A stretch of DNA of 21,561 nt from Phyllobacteriaceae bacterium (GCA_012799265.1 JAAZLP010000463.1:1-21561); one strand, 5' to 3'; counted from the stretch's first letter, positions 7,760-15,856 are shown. The notes: generated by a model from the letters alone, not told the origin. A program made the numbers and translations.

Positions 7760-9331
7760 ATGGCGAAATCTGCGGGTCAAAGCACCGATGCAGCACCGAC
7801 CACCGGCATAAAACGACAGGCCGTCGTGATCGTCCACGGTCAGGGCGAGCAGCGGCCCATGGGCACGATCCGCGACTTCGTCAAAACCCTCTGGCAGGAA
7901 AATCCCGAGCTCGATACGCCGGGCAAACCATCCGACCGCCCCCGCCCCATCTGGATCGTCCCCGACGACAAGAGTGGTCTCTACGAACTCCAGCGCATCA
8001 CCACGCCCGAGCACAACGGGCGGCGCACCGACTTCTTCGAGCTCTATTACGCCGACCTCCTCAATGCGACGCCCGTGCGCAATCTCTGGCGCTGGATGAA
8101 GCGCCTGCTCTGGATCGATCCCGCCGATGTGCCCGCCCATATGAAGTGGCCATGGGGCACCTTCTGGCTCCTCACCGTGGTGGCCATCCTCTGCGCCCTT
8201 TTCGCCATTCTGGGCATCCCCGACCTCCTACGCCTCAGCTGGTACGACCATTTCGTCTCGGCTGAGGCCATGCGCGGCCACTTGATCAGCATCGCCGCCC
8301 TCTCGCTCATCCTGCTGCCGAAGTTTTTCGGTCAGCTGGGTTTTCTCAAGATCATCCCACGCCGTCTCCTCATCGTCATCATTGCGCTGGGCGTACTGGA
8401 CAGTTTCGGCTGGAATGGGCACGTCACCAATCTGATGATCCTCGGCGCGCTCATCTATCTCGCCGAAACCATGCTGCTCCCCTATTTCGGCGACGCAGCG
8501 AGCTATCTTTCCGCCCAGACCGAAACCGTCCAGAGCCGACAGGGCGTGCGCAATCGCGGGCTCGCGCTCCTCAAGGCGCTGCATGAAGACCAGAACTACG
8601 ACCGGGTGATCGTCATCGCCCATTCGCTGGGCTCGGTTCTGGCCTATGACCTCCTCCACATCCTCTGGCGCGAGGTTGGCCCCACCAAGGACAATCCCCC
8701 CAGTCCGGAGGCCGCCGAGGCCCTCAGGACGCTGGACGCCTTCGTCGCCCGTAACCCCAGGGAAGCGTGGGACGCAGCCACCATCGACGAATATCAGCGC
8801 CTGCAATGGAAGGCCTTTGAAGCCCTGAGCCGCCAGAAGGGCGAAATGGGCACCATGGCCGGCTGGAAGGTCTCCGACCTTGTCACCCTCGGCTCGCCGC
8901 TCTCCAGCGCCGAATTCCTCATCACCGACGGCGCCGCGGACTTTGCCCGCATGAAGACCGAGCGCGTCCTCCCCACAAATCCACCCCAGCCCTATGACGA
9001 GACCCACGGCGCCATTTATGAGGACAGTGACAAGGGCCCTGTCGCCCATCACGCCGCCGTCTTCTCACCGCTGCGCTGGACCAATCTCTATGACCGCGTG
9101 GATTCGCCCCTCTTCCTGCTCGGCGATGCCATTTCCGGTCCGCTATCGGGAGACAAGCGCTTCGGCCCGGGCGTAAGCGACGTCCCCGTCGAAATCACCT
9201 GGGGGCGCCTCGGCTGGCGCCTCTTCACCCACAATTTCTACTGGACGGACACGGCGCAGGAGGGCGAGCCGCCAGCCGCCCATGTTACCGCCTTCCGAGA
9301 AGCGGTAGGCCTGGAGCGCTCAAGCGGCTGA
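7760..9331 (+). CDS. Membrane-inserted serine hydrolase-like protein (lipase/PGAP1-like fold), function unknown
   Basis: A 523-residue protein with an alpha/beta-hydrolase look split by membrane helices. The N-terminus has a strand and oxyanion-type motif QAVVIVHGQGEQRPMGTIRD (H26). Four hydrophobic segments follow at about residues 133-157, 174-192, 199-218 and 222-245. After them comes the nucleophile elbow VIVIAHSLGSVLAYDLL with the candidate catalytic S289, and then the strand DLVTLGSPLSSAEFL. This order (HG motif, helices, A-H-S-L-G-S, V-T-L-G-S-P) resembles lipases and PGAP1-like hydrolases. Asp and His of the triad are not certain; HNFYW near the C-terminus is one option for His. ATG 7760 is preferred over an upstream alternative at 7703 because AAGGGAGA lies at 7747-7754. 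It follows the pnt terminator and is convergent with slyX, whose stop codon begins at the next base. Substrate is unknown. Confidence 0.72.
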   Translation: MAKSAGQSTDAAPTTGIKRQAVVIVHGQGEQRPMGTIRDFVKTLWQENPELDTPGKPSDRPRPIWIVPDDKSGLYELQRITTPEHNGRRTDFFELYYADLLNATPVRNLWRWMKRLLWIDPADVPAHMKWPWGTFWLLTVVAILCALFAILGIPDLLRLSWYDHFVSAEAMRGHLISIAALSLILLPKFFGQLGFLKIIPRRLLIVIIALGVLDSFGWNGHVTNLMILGALIYLAETMLLPYFGDAASYLSAQTETVQSRQGVRNRGLALLKALHEDQNYDRVIVIAHSLGSVLAYDLLHILWREVGPTKDNPPSPEAAEALRTLDAFVARNPREAWDAATIDEYQRLQWKAFEALSRQKGEMGTMAGWKVSDLVTLGSPLSSAEFLITDGAADFARMKTERVLPTNPPQPYDETHGAIYEDSDKGPVAHHAAVFSPLRWTNLYDRVDSPLFLLGDAISGPLSGDKRFGPGVSDVPVEITWGRLGWRLFTHNFYWTDTAQEGEPPAAHVTAFREAVGLERSSG

Positions 9332-9544
9332 TCAATAGTGCGGCGGGGGCCGCTCGGTAGACGGATCGGCGATATAGCTGCCTGAGCGCACCTGGTCTTC
9401 CATCATGGTCAGGCGCTTGCTCAACTGGTCGATGATCTTCCACTGCTCGGTAATCGCCACGTTGAGTTCTTCGATCGTGCGGTCCTGATAGGCGATGCGC
9501 GTTTCCAGCGCGTCGAGCCGCTCGTCCTCGTTTTTCTCGCTCAT
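9332..9544 (-). CDS. slyX: SlyX family protein
   Basis: A 70-residue, highly charged protein MSEKNEDERLDALETRIAYQ followed by DRTIEELNVAITEQWKIIDQ and LSKRL, predicted as one long coiled coil, ending in the SlyX-type tail ERPPPHY. SlyX proteins are small soluble proteins of unknown function. The ATG at 9544 is chosen because AGGAAG lies about six bases upstream (9551-9556); the more upstream in-frame ATG at 9568 has no ribosome site. The gene is convergent with the membrane hydrolase, the two stop codons abutting at 9331/9332. Confidence 0.9.
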   Translation of the reverse strand: MSEKNEDERLDALETRIAYQDRTIEELNVAITEQWKIIDQLSKRLTMMEDQVRSGSYIADPSTERPPPHY

Positions 9545-9689
9545 CACTGTTCTTCCTGTCCGGCCCATCGAAACAGGCGGGGGCGACCCCTGACCTGTCT
9601 ACTCTAACGCAAGTGTGTTGACGCATACGGAACCTGATCGGGGCCGCGCGTATTGACCTGTCAACTAGACGCCAATCGGAGTCAGGACA

Positions 9690-10235
9690 ATGGCCACCAC
9701 CGCACCGCTAGCCTTGACCCATTCCGCAACGCGCACCCAAAGCCGCTCGCGTATCGCCCTGTCATGGCTTCTTGCTGCTGGTTGGCCCCTGGGGCTGTTC
9801 GGCCTCGTCAATCTCGGCGCCGAAGCACTGAACGTCCTGCCGCTTTATTTCTCGCCCTTTGGCCTGCCCGGCTGGGTTGGTGCCGCTGGCCATCTGGCCC
9901 AGCTCGGCATGCTCGGCGCCGCCTTCCTCGCCCTCACCCATAAGGGACATCAGGGCAGCGCGCGTCATTGGCTGACTGGCTTCATCCTGGCCTATATCGC
10001 CCTGCCCTTCATCACCCCGCCGCTCGATTCCCTGCAGTTGAGCCTCGTCTGCACCACGCTCTTCCTGGTTGGTTTTGCCAGTGTCGTTCGAGTCGCCGTC
10101 GAGTCGAAAATCGCCGCAGCCCTCATGGCTCTCCCGCTCGCCATCCTCGGCCTCAGCGCGACCATGGGCTTGGCGCTCTCTGCCGCCTTCACCCCGCCCT
10201 TTGCCCTTGTCCAGGGCCAGCAGGCCGCCATTTAG
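9690..10235 (+). CDS. Hypothetical membrane protein (181 aa)
   Basis: I do not recognise a family. The protein has a polar N-terminus of about 20 residues (with Arg-rich TRTQSRSR) and then about five hydrophobic segments: roughly residues 22-45 (ALSWLLAAGWPLGLFGLVNL), 52-80, 93-112, 115-135 and 138-165. The loop after the second segment is basic (THKGHQGSARH). ATG 9690 has GGAG at 9678-9681, eight bases upstream. Codon use and third-position GC match its neighbours, so it looks like a genuine gene. It sits alone between divergent slyX and the DsbA-like gene, separated from the latter by an inverted repeat at 10268-10295. It could be a small integral membrane stress or lipid-related protein, but nothing in the sequence shows a role. 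Confidence 0.72.
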   Translation: MATTAPLALTHSATRTQSRSRIALSWLLAAGWPLGLFGLVNLGAEALNVLPLYFSPFGLPGWVGAAGHLAQLGMLGAAFLALTHKGHQGSARHWLTGFILAYIALPFITPPLDSLQLSLVCTTLFLVGFASVVRVAVESKIAAALMALPLAILGLSATMGLALSAAFTPPFALVQGQQAAI

Positions 10236-10267
10236 GGGCGGTTACCTTCAGGTGCCCTCTTGCCTCG

Positions 10268-10295
10268 TCCCGCCCGGAGCGCCATCTGGGCGGGA
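10268..10295 (+). terminator. Terminator-like inverted repeat after the membrane protein gene
   Basis: An 8-bp perfect stem TCCCGCCC (10268-10275) / GGGCGGGA (10288-10295) with a 12-base loop. It is followed by TCATTTCATTT, which is T-rich but not a continuous run, so termination may be inefficient or the hairpin may serve as a leader structure for the gene at 10321. Confidence 0.45.
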
Positions 10296-10320
10296 TCATT
10301 TCATTTCCGGGACCGCTGAC

Positions 10321-10959
10321 ATGGCCAAGCTCCTCAAGATCGACGTATTCACCGACGTGGTGTGCCCCTGGTGCCTTGTGGGCTCGGCGCGGCTGGATCA
10401 GGCCTTGGCCAACCTGCCCGACGATGTCGAAGTAGAGGTGGAAAACCATCCCTTCTATCTCGATCCTTCCGTCCCGCCCGAGGGCGTCGACGTCGGACAG
10501 ATGCTCAAGGAAAAATATGGCCGCGATCCCAAGGAAATGTGGGAGCGCGTGCAGAGCGAAGCCGCCAAGTCCGGTATCGCTCTCGACCTCTCAAAACAGC
10601 CGCGCATGTTCAACACCGCCAAGGCCCACACGCTGACCCGCCTCTCCAGGGGCAATGGCAATCAGCACGAACTGGCCAATGCCATTGCCGAGGCTTATTT
10701 CCTCGAGCACCGCCAGATCAACGACGACAATGTGCTGGCCGATATCGCGGCCGAATATGGCTGGGATCGCGGCGACGCGCTCGATGCGATCAATGACGAG
10801 CACGAACTTGGTGTCACCGCGCAGCTCGCCACCAGCGCAGCCGAACAGGGCATTCGCGGCGTACCTTTCTTCGTCTTCGGCGGCAAATATGCCCTTTCCG
10901 GTGCCCAGCCGGACGAAGTCTTTAAGCAGGCGCTGGACAAGACCATTTCCGAACTCTGA
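10321..10959 (+). CDS. DsbA family oxidoreductase (FrnE-like)
   Basis: A 212-residue thioredoxin-fold protein. The redox motif C15-P-W-C18 stands at the N-terminus in IDVFTDVVCPWCLVG, and the cis-proline loop GIRGVPFFVFGGKYALSG (V181-P182) at the C-terminal end. The middle is the helical insert with NTAKAHTLTRLS, EAYFLEHRQI and LADIAAEYGWD. This is the polyketide-synthesis FrnE-like group of DsbA proteins. It has no signal peptide, so it should act in the cytoplasm as a disulfide reductase/isomerase or glutathione-linked enzyme, unlike periplasmic DsbA. ATG 10321 begins exactly at the family N-terminus (MAKLLKIDVF); the open frame extends upstream without homology. It probably heads an operon with the hydrolase (41-base gap) and the efflux pump. 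Confidence 0.92.
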   Translation: MAKLLKIDVFTDVVCPWCLVGSARLDQALANLPDDVEVEVENHPFYLDPSVPPEGVDVGQMLKEKYGRDPKEMWERVQSEAAKSGIALDLSKQPRMFNTAKAHTLTRLSRGNGNQHELANAIAEAYFLEHRQINDDNVLADIAAEYGWDRGDALDAINDEHELGVTAQLATSAAEQGIRGVPFFVFGGKYALSGAQPDEVFKQALDKTISEL

Positions 10960-11000
10960 TCGCGGCGCTATTACGGGCGACAACAATCGAGGGGTCGCCC

Positions 11001-11810
11001 GTGAAGCTCGTCCGCAATCTTGTCATCGTTCTGGTCGCCCTGGTGGCTGTCGCCTATATCGGCGCCATCGCCTACATGTTCTTCAACCAGCGGTCGCTGC
11101 AATATGTGGCAACCGGCCCCATTACCCCGCTGGCCCAGACCGCCCTCACCGAGGCCGAGGAAATCGCCATCCCCTCGGGCGGCTCCGTGGTCAATGGCTG
11201 GTATCAGGCGCCAAGCCAGGGCATGCCGCTGATCCTCTATTATCGCGGCAATTCCGGCAGCTTCTCCGCCGAGCACCAGCGCTTCGAGCAATTCGTCGCC
11301 GATGGCTACGGCTTCCTCTCCTTCGACTATCGCGGCTTCCCGATGTCGCCCGGTGAAATCTCCGAAACCAATGTGCTGACCGATGCCCTCGCCGCCTATG
11401 ACTGGGCTGCTGAGAAGGGCGCGCTCATCCTCATCTGGGGCCGTTCTCTCGGCTCCGGCCCGGCCACCTATGTCGCCAGCCAGCGCGACGCAAAGGCGCT
11501 GATGCTGGAAACGCCCTTCCTCTCGGCCATCACCGTCGCCGGCGAGCGCTACCCCTACCTGCCCGTCGCGCTGGTCATGCAGGACCAGTACCACAACGAT
11601 CAGTGGATCAAGGACGTCACCGAGCCGGTCTTCGTCGCCCACGGCACGGCCGACACGGTGGTCGGCGTCACCAATGGCGAACGCCTCTATGTCCTCGCCC
11701 CCAACCCCGATGGCATCTGGATCGAGCCCGGCGCCGACCATTCTGATCTCTGGGCCGCGGGCATCTGGAACCATGCCAAGGCCTTCTTCGAAAAGGCGAT
11801 GGCCGAGTGA
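11001..11810 (+). CDS. Membrane-anchored alpha/beta hydrolase (BEM46/ABHD13-like)
   Basis: A 269-residue alpha/beta hydrolase with an N-terminal signal anchor at about residues 6-28 (LVIVLVALVAVAYIGAIAYM) followed by FNQRSLQY, a combination typical of the BEM46/ABHD13/YfhR group. The triad is readable: nucleophile S149 in GRSLGSGPA, acid D218 in VAHGTADTVV, and H247 in EPGADHSDLW. The oxyanion region is YYRGNSGSFS. The enzyme domain most likely faces the periplasm. The start is GTG 11001, supported by GAGGGG at 10989-10994. Its stop overlaps the GTG start of the next gene by four bases, so the two are probably translated together. Substrate is unknown; family members are uncharacterised esterase-like enzymes. 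Confidence 0.9.
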   Translation: MKLVRNLVIVLVALVAVAYIGAIAYMFFNQRSLQYVATGPITPLAQTALTEAEEIAIPSGGSVVNGWYQAPSQGMPLILYYRGNSGSFSAEHQRFEQFVADGYGFLSFDYRGFPMSPGEISETNVLTDALAAYDWAAEKGALILIWGRSLGSGPATYVASQRDAKALMLETPFLSAITVAGERYPYLPVALVMQDQYHNDQWIKDVTEPVFVAHGTADTVVGVTNGERLYVLAPNPDGIWIEPGADHSDLWAAGIWNHAKAFFEKAMAE

Positions 11811-13006
11811 CACTTCCAAAGCCGGTGGGCATGTCTGCCCGCCGTACAGCGATTATCGGCGGCCTGATGGTAGCAACCGGGCCGCTCAGTCTGACGCTCT
11901 ACTCCCCCGCCCTACCGACGATCGTCGACGACTTCGCGACCACGGACGCAGCAGGCAAAATGACCCTCACGGTTTATTTTGCTGCCTTCGCGCTGGCGCA
12001 GTTGCTCTGCGGCCCGCTCTCCGACCGCTTCGGTCGCAGGTCGATCAGTCTTGTCTTCTTCGCCATCTATGTGCTCGGCAGCCTCGTCGCCGTTTTCGCC
12101 CCCACGCTGGAAGTACTTTTCCTCGCCCGTTTCATTCAGGGCTTCGGTGTATCTGCAGGCGTAGCGCTATCCCGCGCCATGGTGCGCGACCAGTTCGTCG
12201 GCCGTGAGGCGGTGCGCATTCTCGCGCTGATCAATACTATCCTCACCATCACCCCCGCCGTAGCACCCACTCTGGGCAGCGTGGTCCTGATGCTGGCCAC
12301 CTGGCACCAGATGTTTGCCATCATGGCAGGCTTTGGCCTCGCCATCCTGGCGCTCCTTGCCTTCGGTGCCCGGGAAACCCTGCCCACCACCGCACGCGTT
12401 CCCATTCAGCCAAAGGTGGTCTTCAAGAATTACTGGAGCCTGCTGCGCGCGCCGGAATTCGTCTTCCCCTCGCTGCTGCTGACCCTCTGCTTTGCAGGCT
12501 TCCACGCCATCACGGTGCTATTGCCCTTCATCCTCATCGACGGCATGGGCCTCACCCCACTGCAATATGCCTTTGCCCTCCTGATCCAGACCAGCAGCTT
12601 CCTCACCGGCACGATCATTGTGAGCGTACTGTCACGCCGCGTACCCGGAACAGCCCTGCTCGTCACGGCTCTCGCCCTGATGCTGGTATCCGGCGCAGCC
12701 ATTATCGTATTGCCGACTCTCTTTCCCACATCCGTCATCGCGATCATGGTGGCGACCTCGATCTGGAGTGTTGCCCTTGCCTTTATCAGCCCCAGCGCCA
12801 CCGCTGCCGCCATGGCCGGCTTCGGCAACATTGCCGGCGCTGCCGGGGCGCTCACAGGCTTTTTCCAGGTGGGCGGCGGCTTTATGGGGACGCTTGTCGC
12901 CGGGGCATTCCCGAACGCGCACGTTGCCGTCGTTACCATGCTGCCAATCATCGCCGTCTTGGCTCTGATCGTGGCATCCGCCGCACGGCGCTACATCGCC
13001 AAATAA
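11807..13006 (+). CDS. Multidrug efflux MFS transporter, Bcr/CflA family
   Basis: A 399-residue major facilitator with about 12 membrane helices. Near the N-terminus, TLYSPALPTIVDDF is the first-helix signature of the Bcr/CflA drug:proton antiporters. Motif A of the loop between helices 2 and 3 is intact as GPLSDRFGRR (residues 69-78), and FIQGFGVSAGVALSRAMVRD is the motif C/helix 5 region. Such pumps export drugs or small metabolites using the proton gradient. The start is taken as GTG 11807, overlapping the preceding stop (GTGA), with AAAAGG at 11791-11796; ATG 11831 is an alternative eight codons in. The gene ends the 10321-13006 cluster and is convergent with rpsU across a shared terminator. 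Confidence 0.92.
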   Translation: MTLPKPVGMSARRTAIIGGLMVATGPLSLTLYSPALPTIVDDFATTDAAGKMTLTVYFAAFALAQLLCGPLSDRFGRRSISLVFFAIYVLGSLVAVFAPTLEVLFLARFIQGFGVSAGVALSRAMVRDQFVGREAVRILALINTILTITPAVAPTLGSVVLMLATWHQMFAIMAGFGLAILALLAFGARETLPTTARVPIQPKVVFKNYWSLLRAPEFVFPSLLLTLCFAGFHAITVLLPFILIDGMGLTPLQYAFALLIQTSSFLTGTIIVSVLSRRVPGTALLVTALALMLVSGAAIIVLPTLFPTSVIAIMVATSIWSVALAFISPSATAAAMAGFGNIAGAAGALTGFFQVGGGFMGTLVAGAFPNAHVAVVTMLPIIAVLALIVASAARRYIAK

Positions 13007-13008
13007 AA

Positions 13009-13034
13009 AAACGCCGCCCCGAAGGACGGCGTTT
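13009..13034. terminator. Bidirectional terminator between the MFS gene and rpsU
   Basis: Stem AAACGCCG (13009-13016) / CGGCGTTT (13027-13034), extended by CC/GG after one mismatch, with loop CGAA. It is flanked on the left by an A run (13005-13010), which reads as T on the minus strand, and ends in TTT-AATT on the plus strand. It can serve both convergent genes. Confidence 0.8.
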
Positions 13035-13056
13035 AATTCTTCAGGCGCGCTCGAAA

Positions 13057-13296
13057 CTACCGAGCAGCAGCGGCCGGACGGGCCGGAGCGGCGATACCGC
13101 CCTCGCGCTGTGCGCGCTTGCGAGCCAGCTTGCGGGCGCGGCGGATGGCCTCAGCCTTCTGGCGAGCCTTCTTCTCAGAGGGCTTCTCGTAATAGTTGCG
13201 CAGCTTCATTTCGCGGAAGACACCTTCGCGCTGCAGCTTCTTCTTCAGTGCGCGCAGCGCCTGGTCAACATTGTTATCGCGAACGACTACTTGCAA
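13057..13296 (-). CDS. rpsU: 30S ribosomal protein S21
   Basis: A 79-residue basic protein with the S21 signature VVVRDNNVDQALRALKKKLQ, REGVFREMKLRNYYEKPSEK and a long Arg/Lys helix (RRARKLARKRAQRE), followed by the alanine-rich tail usual in alphaproteobacterial S21. S21 sits at the 30S platform near the mRNA exit and helps initiation. The start is TTG 13296: an in-frame TGA lies only two codons upstream (13300-13302), and no ATG precedes the conserved QVVVRDNN. AAAGGG at 13307-13312 gives a ribosome site about ten bases away. The gene stands alone, divergent from the hydrolase at 13512. Confidence 0.96.
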   Translation of the reverse strand: MQVVVRDNNVDQALRALKKKLQREGVFREMKLRNYYEKPSEKKARQKAEAIRRARKLARKRAQREGGIAAPARPAAAAR

Positions 13297-13511
13297 AGGT
13301 CAACCGCCCTTTCAAAGCTTATTCAAACTGTTAGGATGATAACGAAATGGCCAAAAGACCACCTCGCCGACCAGCTCAGCCAGTCACCGTTGGCCGGGTC
13401 TATAGCCCAAGAATCCGGCCCTGTCCACACTAGAGACTCGAAAAGTGCTGGTTCTTGCGGGCTTTCCCCCGTACCCGGCAGGGGCCGAAGAAGAGCGTAA
13501 TGGAGTCAATC

Positions 13512-14204
13512 ATGTATCAGCCTCTGGTGCTTCTACCCGGCCTCATCTGCGACCAGCGCCTATGGCGCGATGTCATCGACGGATTGGCAGATCGTATTGC
13601 CCCCATGGTGGCTGACCTGAGGCTCGACGACTCGATCGTCTCCATGGCCAAGCGCACGCTGGCCGTTGCCCCGCCCCGTTTCACTCTGGCAGGCCTTTCC
13701 ATGGGCGGTTATGTGGCGCTGGAAATCATTCGCCAGGCCCCGCACCGCGTCACCCATCTCGCCCTTCTCGACACTTCCGCCCGCGCCGATACCGAAGAGC
13801 GCCGCGAAACCCGGCGCAAGGGCATCGAGATGGTGCGACAGGGAAAATTCATCGGCGTGTCAAAGGGCCTCCTGGGCAACCTCATCGCGCCCCATCATCT
13901 GGGCACGCCGCTTGCGGCAGAAGTCCAGGCCATGTCCGAGCGGGTTGGCGAGGCGGTCTATATCCGTCAGCAGCAGGCCAACATGAACCGCGCCGATTCC
14001 CTGCCAACGCTTGGCGAAATCGCCATCCCGACGCTGGTCGGCGTCGGTGCGCTCGATAAGATGACCCCGCCCGAACTCGCCGAAGAAATGGCCAGCGGCA
14101 TCAGCGAGGCAGAACTGGTACAGTTTCCCGATGCGGCCCACCTGCCGACCATGGAAAACCCGGGCCCGGTGGTTGCCGCCATGCGCAGCTGGCTCGCCCG
14201 CTAG
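13512..14204 (+). CDS. Alpha/beta hydrolase
   Basis: A 230-residue soluble alpha/beta hydrolase. The opening PLVLLPGLICDQRLW is the oxyanion loop region (LPGLxCDxxxW), shared by a proteobacterial esterase-like group. The triad is clear: S63 in LAGLSMGGYVAL, D182 in GVGALDKMTP and H210 in FPDAAHLPTMENP. ATG 13512 is preferred because GGAG at 13502-13505 lies six bases upstream; ATG 13500, four codons earlier, is also possible with a GAAGAAGAG site. The stop TAG (14202-14204) overlaps the purK stop on the other strand in a CTAG palindrome. The intergenic stretch 13297-13511 carries the divergent start of rpsU and nothing else I can name. Substrate is unknown. Confidence 0.9.
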   Translation: MYQPLVLLPGLICDQRLWRDVIDGLADRIAPMVADLRLDDSIVSMAKRTLAVAPPRFTLAGLSMGGYVALEIIRQAPHRVTHLALLDTSARADTEERRETRRKGIEMVRQGKFIGVSKGLLGNLIAPHHLGTPLAAEVQAMSERVGEAVYIRQQQANMNRADSLPTLGEIAIPTLVGVGALDKMTPPELAEEMASGISEAELVQFPDAAHLPTMENPGPVVAAMRSWLAR

Positions 14205-15286
14205 CGGCGGACGATCCTGTTGATGTGACCCATCTTGCGGCCCGGGCGCGCCTCGGCCTTGCCGTAAAGATGCGGCTGGGTATCGCCATCGAGCCCTGAG
14301 GGCACGATATCGACCTCGTCGCCGACTAGGTTCTGCATGACCACATCAGCCATGCGCGCCGGATCGCCCAGAGGCCAGCCGGCAATGGCGCGGATATGCT
14401 GCTCGAACTGGTCGGTGAGGCACACGGCCTCGGTCCAATGGCCCGAATTGTGCACGCGCGGCGCAATCTCATTGACCATCAGCGTCGGGCGCTCGCCGCC
14501 AATGACAAAAAATTCCACGCCCAGCACACCGACATAGTCGAGCGCCACGACAATCACCTTGGCCAGCATGGCGGCATGCTTTTCAACGCCCGGCGCAACG
14601 CCCGCGGGAACCGTGCTGGTATAGAGGATATGATGGCGATGGACATTTTCCGCCGCATCAAAGGCGCGAACGCTGCCATCTGCCCCACGCGCCACAACCA
14701 CCGAGATTTCCTTCTCGAACGGCACAAAGCCTTCGAGCACCAGTGGATGCGGCGCCAGTTCGGCAAAGGCGGCTTCGGCATCACCCGGCTCGCGCAGCAC
14801 GCGCTGGCCCTTGCCGTCATACCCAAGCCGCGTGGTCTTGAGCACGGCCGGCAGGCCAAGCTCAGCGACAGCGGCCTTGAGGTCATCGAGGCTATGGACG
14901 GCGCGATAAGGCGCGACGGGGATATTCTTTGAAGCCAGGAAGCTCTTTTCCGCCAGCCGATCCTGCGAAATCGCCAGCGCATTGGCGCCGGGACGCAGAG
15001 GCTTCAGTCCCGCCAGCACCTCAGCGGTTGCGGCAGGGACATTCTCGAATTCATAGGTAACGACATCGACCTCGGCCGCAAAAGCCTTGAGCGCCTCGAC
15101 ATCGTCATAGGCGGCCACCGTCTTGTACCGCGTCACGTCAAAGGCCGGGCTTTGCGGATCCGGGCAATAGATGTGGCTCTTGAGCCCGAGCTTGGCCGCA
15201 GCCAGCGCCAGCATGCGTCCGAGCTGCCCTCCCCCAAGAATGCCAATGGTGGAACCGGGAGGAAGCGAGATAACGTTCTGCGACAA
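14201..15286 (-). CDS. purK: 5-(carboxyamino)imidazole ribonucleotide synthase (PurK)
   Basis: A 361-residue ATP-grasp enzyme that makes N5-CAIR from AIR, bicarbonate and ATP in purine synthesis. The N-terminus has GSTIGILGGGQLGRMLALAA; ATP-grasp features follow: LKTTRLGYDGKGQ, VLEGFVPFEKEISVVVARG, and the metal-binding region VLGVEFFVIG...VNEIAPRVHNSGHW. The C-terminus HLYGKAEARPGRKMGHINRI is the PurK signature. The start is placed at TTG 15286, because no ATG or GTG lies between the purE stop (15291-15293) and the conserved GGGQLGRM, and this gives the usual family length; the upstream open frame overlaps purE and has no homology. It is four bases downstream of purE, so the pair is an operon with coupled translation. 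Confidence 0.94.
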   Translation of the reverse strand: MSQNVISLPPGSTIGILGGGQLGRMLALAAAKLGLKSHIYCPDPQSPAFDVTRYKTVAAYDDVEALKAFAAEVDVVTYEFENVPAATAEVLAGLKPLRPGANALAISQDRLAEKSFLASKNIPVAPYRAVHSLDDLKAAVAELGLPAVLKTTRLGYDGKGQRVLREPGDAEAAFAELAPHPLVLEGFVPFEKEISVVVARGADGSVRAFDAAENVHRHHILYTSTVPAGVAPGVEKHAAMLAKVIVVALDYVGVLGVEFFVIGGERPTLMVNEIAPRVHNSGHWTEAVCLTDQFEQHIRAIAGWPLGDPARMADVVMQNLVGDEVDIVPSGLDGDTQPHLYGKAEARPGRKMGHINRIVRR

Positions 15287-15290
15287 GGGA

Positions 15291-15782
15291 CTACTCTTGG
15301 TCGGACGGAAACTGTGGCACGGAGGCTGTCTGGCGCGCGCGATGCGCTTCAAGGCGGTCGGCCAGCTCGTCATCATTGAGCGCCAGGACCGCAGCGGCGA
15401 GCAGCGCCGCATTGATGGCACCCGGCTCGCCGATGGCCAGCGTACCGACCGGAATGCCACCGGGCATCTGCACGATCGAATAAAGGCTGTCCATGCCGCT
15501 CAGCGCCTTGGACCGGACCGGCACACCGAAAACCGGCAGCGTGGTCATGGCGGCAATCATGCCTGGCAGGTGCGCGGCCCCGCCGGCACCGGCGATGATC
15601 ACCTTGACGCCCTCGAGCTTGGCATTGGTGGCAAAGTCCACCATGCGCTCGGGCGTCCGATGCGCGGAGACGATCCGCGCCTCATATTCGACTTCGAGCA
15701 TTTCGAGGGTTTCGGCGGCCAGCCGCATGGTGGGCCAGTCCGATTGGCTGCCCATGACAATGGCGACCGGTGGCTTGAGCAT
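15291..15782 (-). CDS. purE: N5-carboxyaminoimidazole ribonucleotide mutase (PurE)
   Basis: A 163-residue class I PurE, which converts N5-CAIR to CAIR right after PurK. Motifs: GSQSDW at residues 11-16, SAHRTPE at 39-45 with the catalytic histidine H41, AGAGGAAHLPG at 64-74, and GMDSLYSIVQMPGGIPVGT, which closes the active site. The enzyme is normally an octamer in the cytoplasm. ATG 15782 is chosen because AAGGA lies seven bases upstream and the protein then begins MLKPPVAIVMGS, as in the family; the frame is open further upstream without homology. purK follows immediately. The ydcH-like gene lies 74 bases upstream on the same strand and could share the transcript. Confidence 0.96.
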   Translation of the reverse strand: MLKPPVAIVMGSQSDWPTMRLAAETLEMLEVEYEARIVSAHRTPERMVDFATNAKLEGVKVIIAGAGGAAHLPGMIAAMTTLPVFGVPVRSKALSGMDSLYSIVQMPGGIPVGTLAIGEPGAINAALLAAAVLALNDDELADRLEAHRARQTASVPQFPSDQE

Positions 15783-15856
15783 GGCGATATCCTTGTGCCG
15801 CTCTGCAAAGCGCGCAATTAGCCCAATTTCTGCCACAACTCAAGGCGTCAGAACGC

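Noticed and set aside
13330..13460. Possible tRNA or small RNA in the rpsU upstream region (GGCCGG ... CCGGCC repeat)
   Set aside because: No cloverleaf, no anticodon or T-arm pattern, and the repeat halves are self-palindromic GC words expected by chance.
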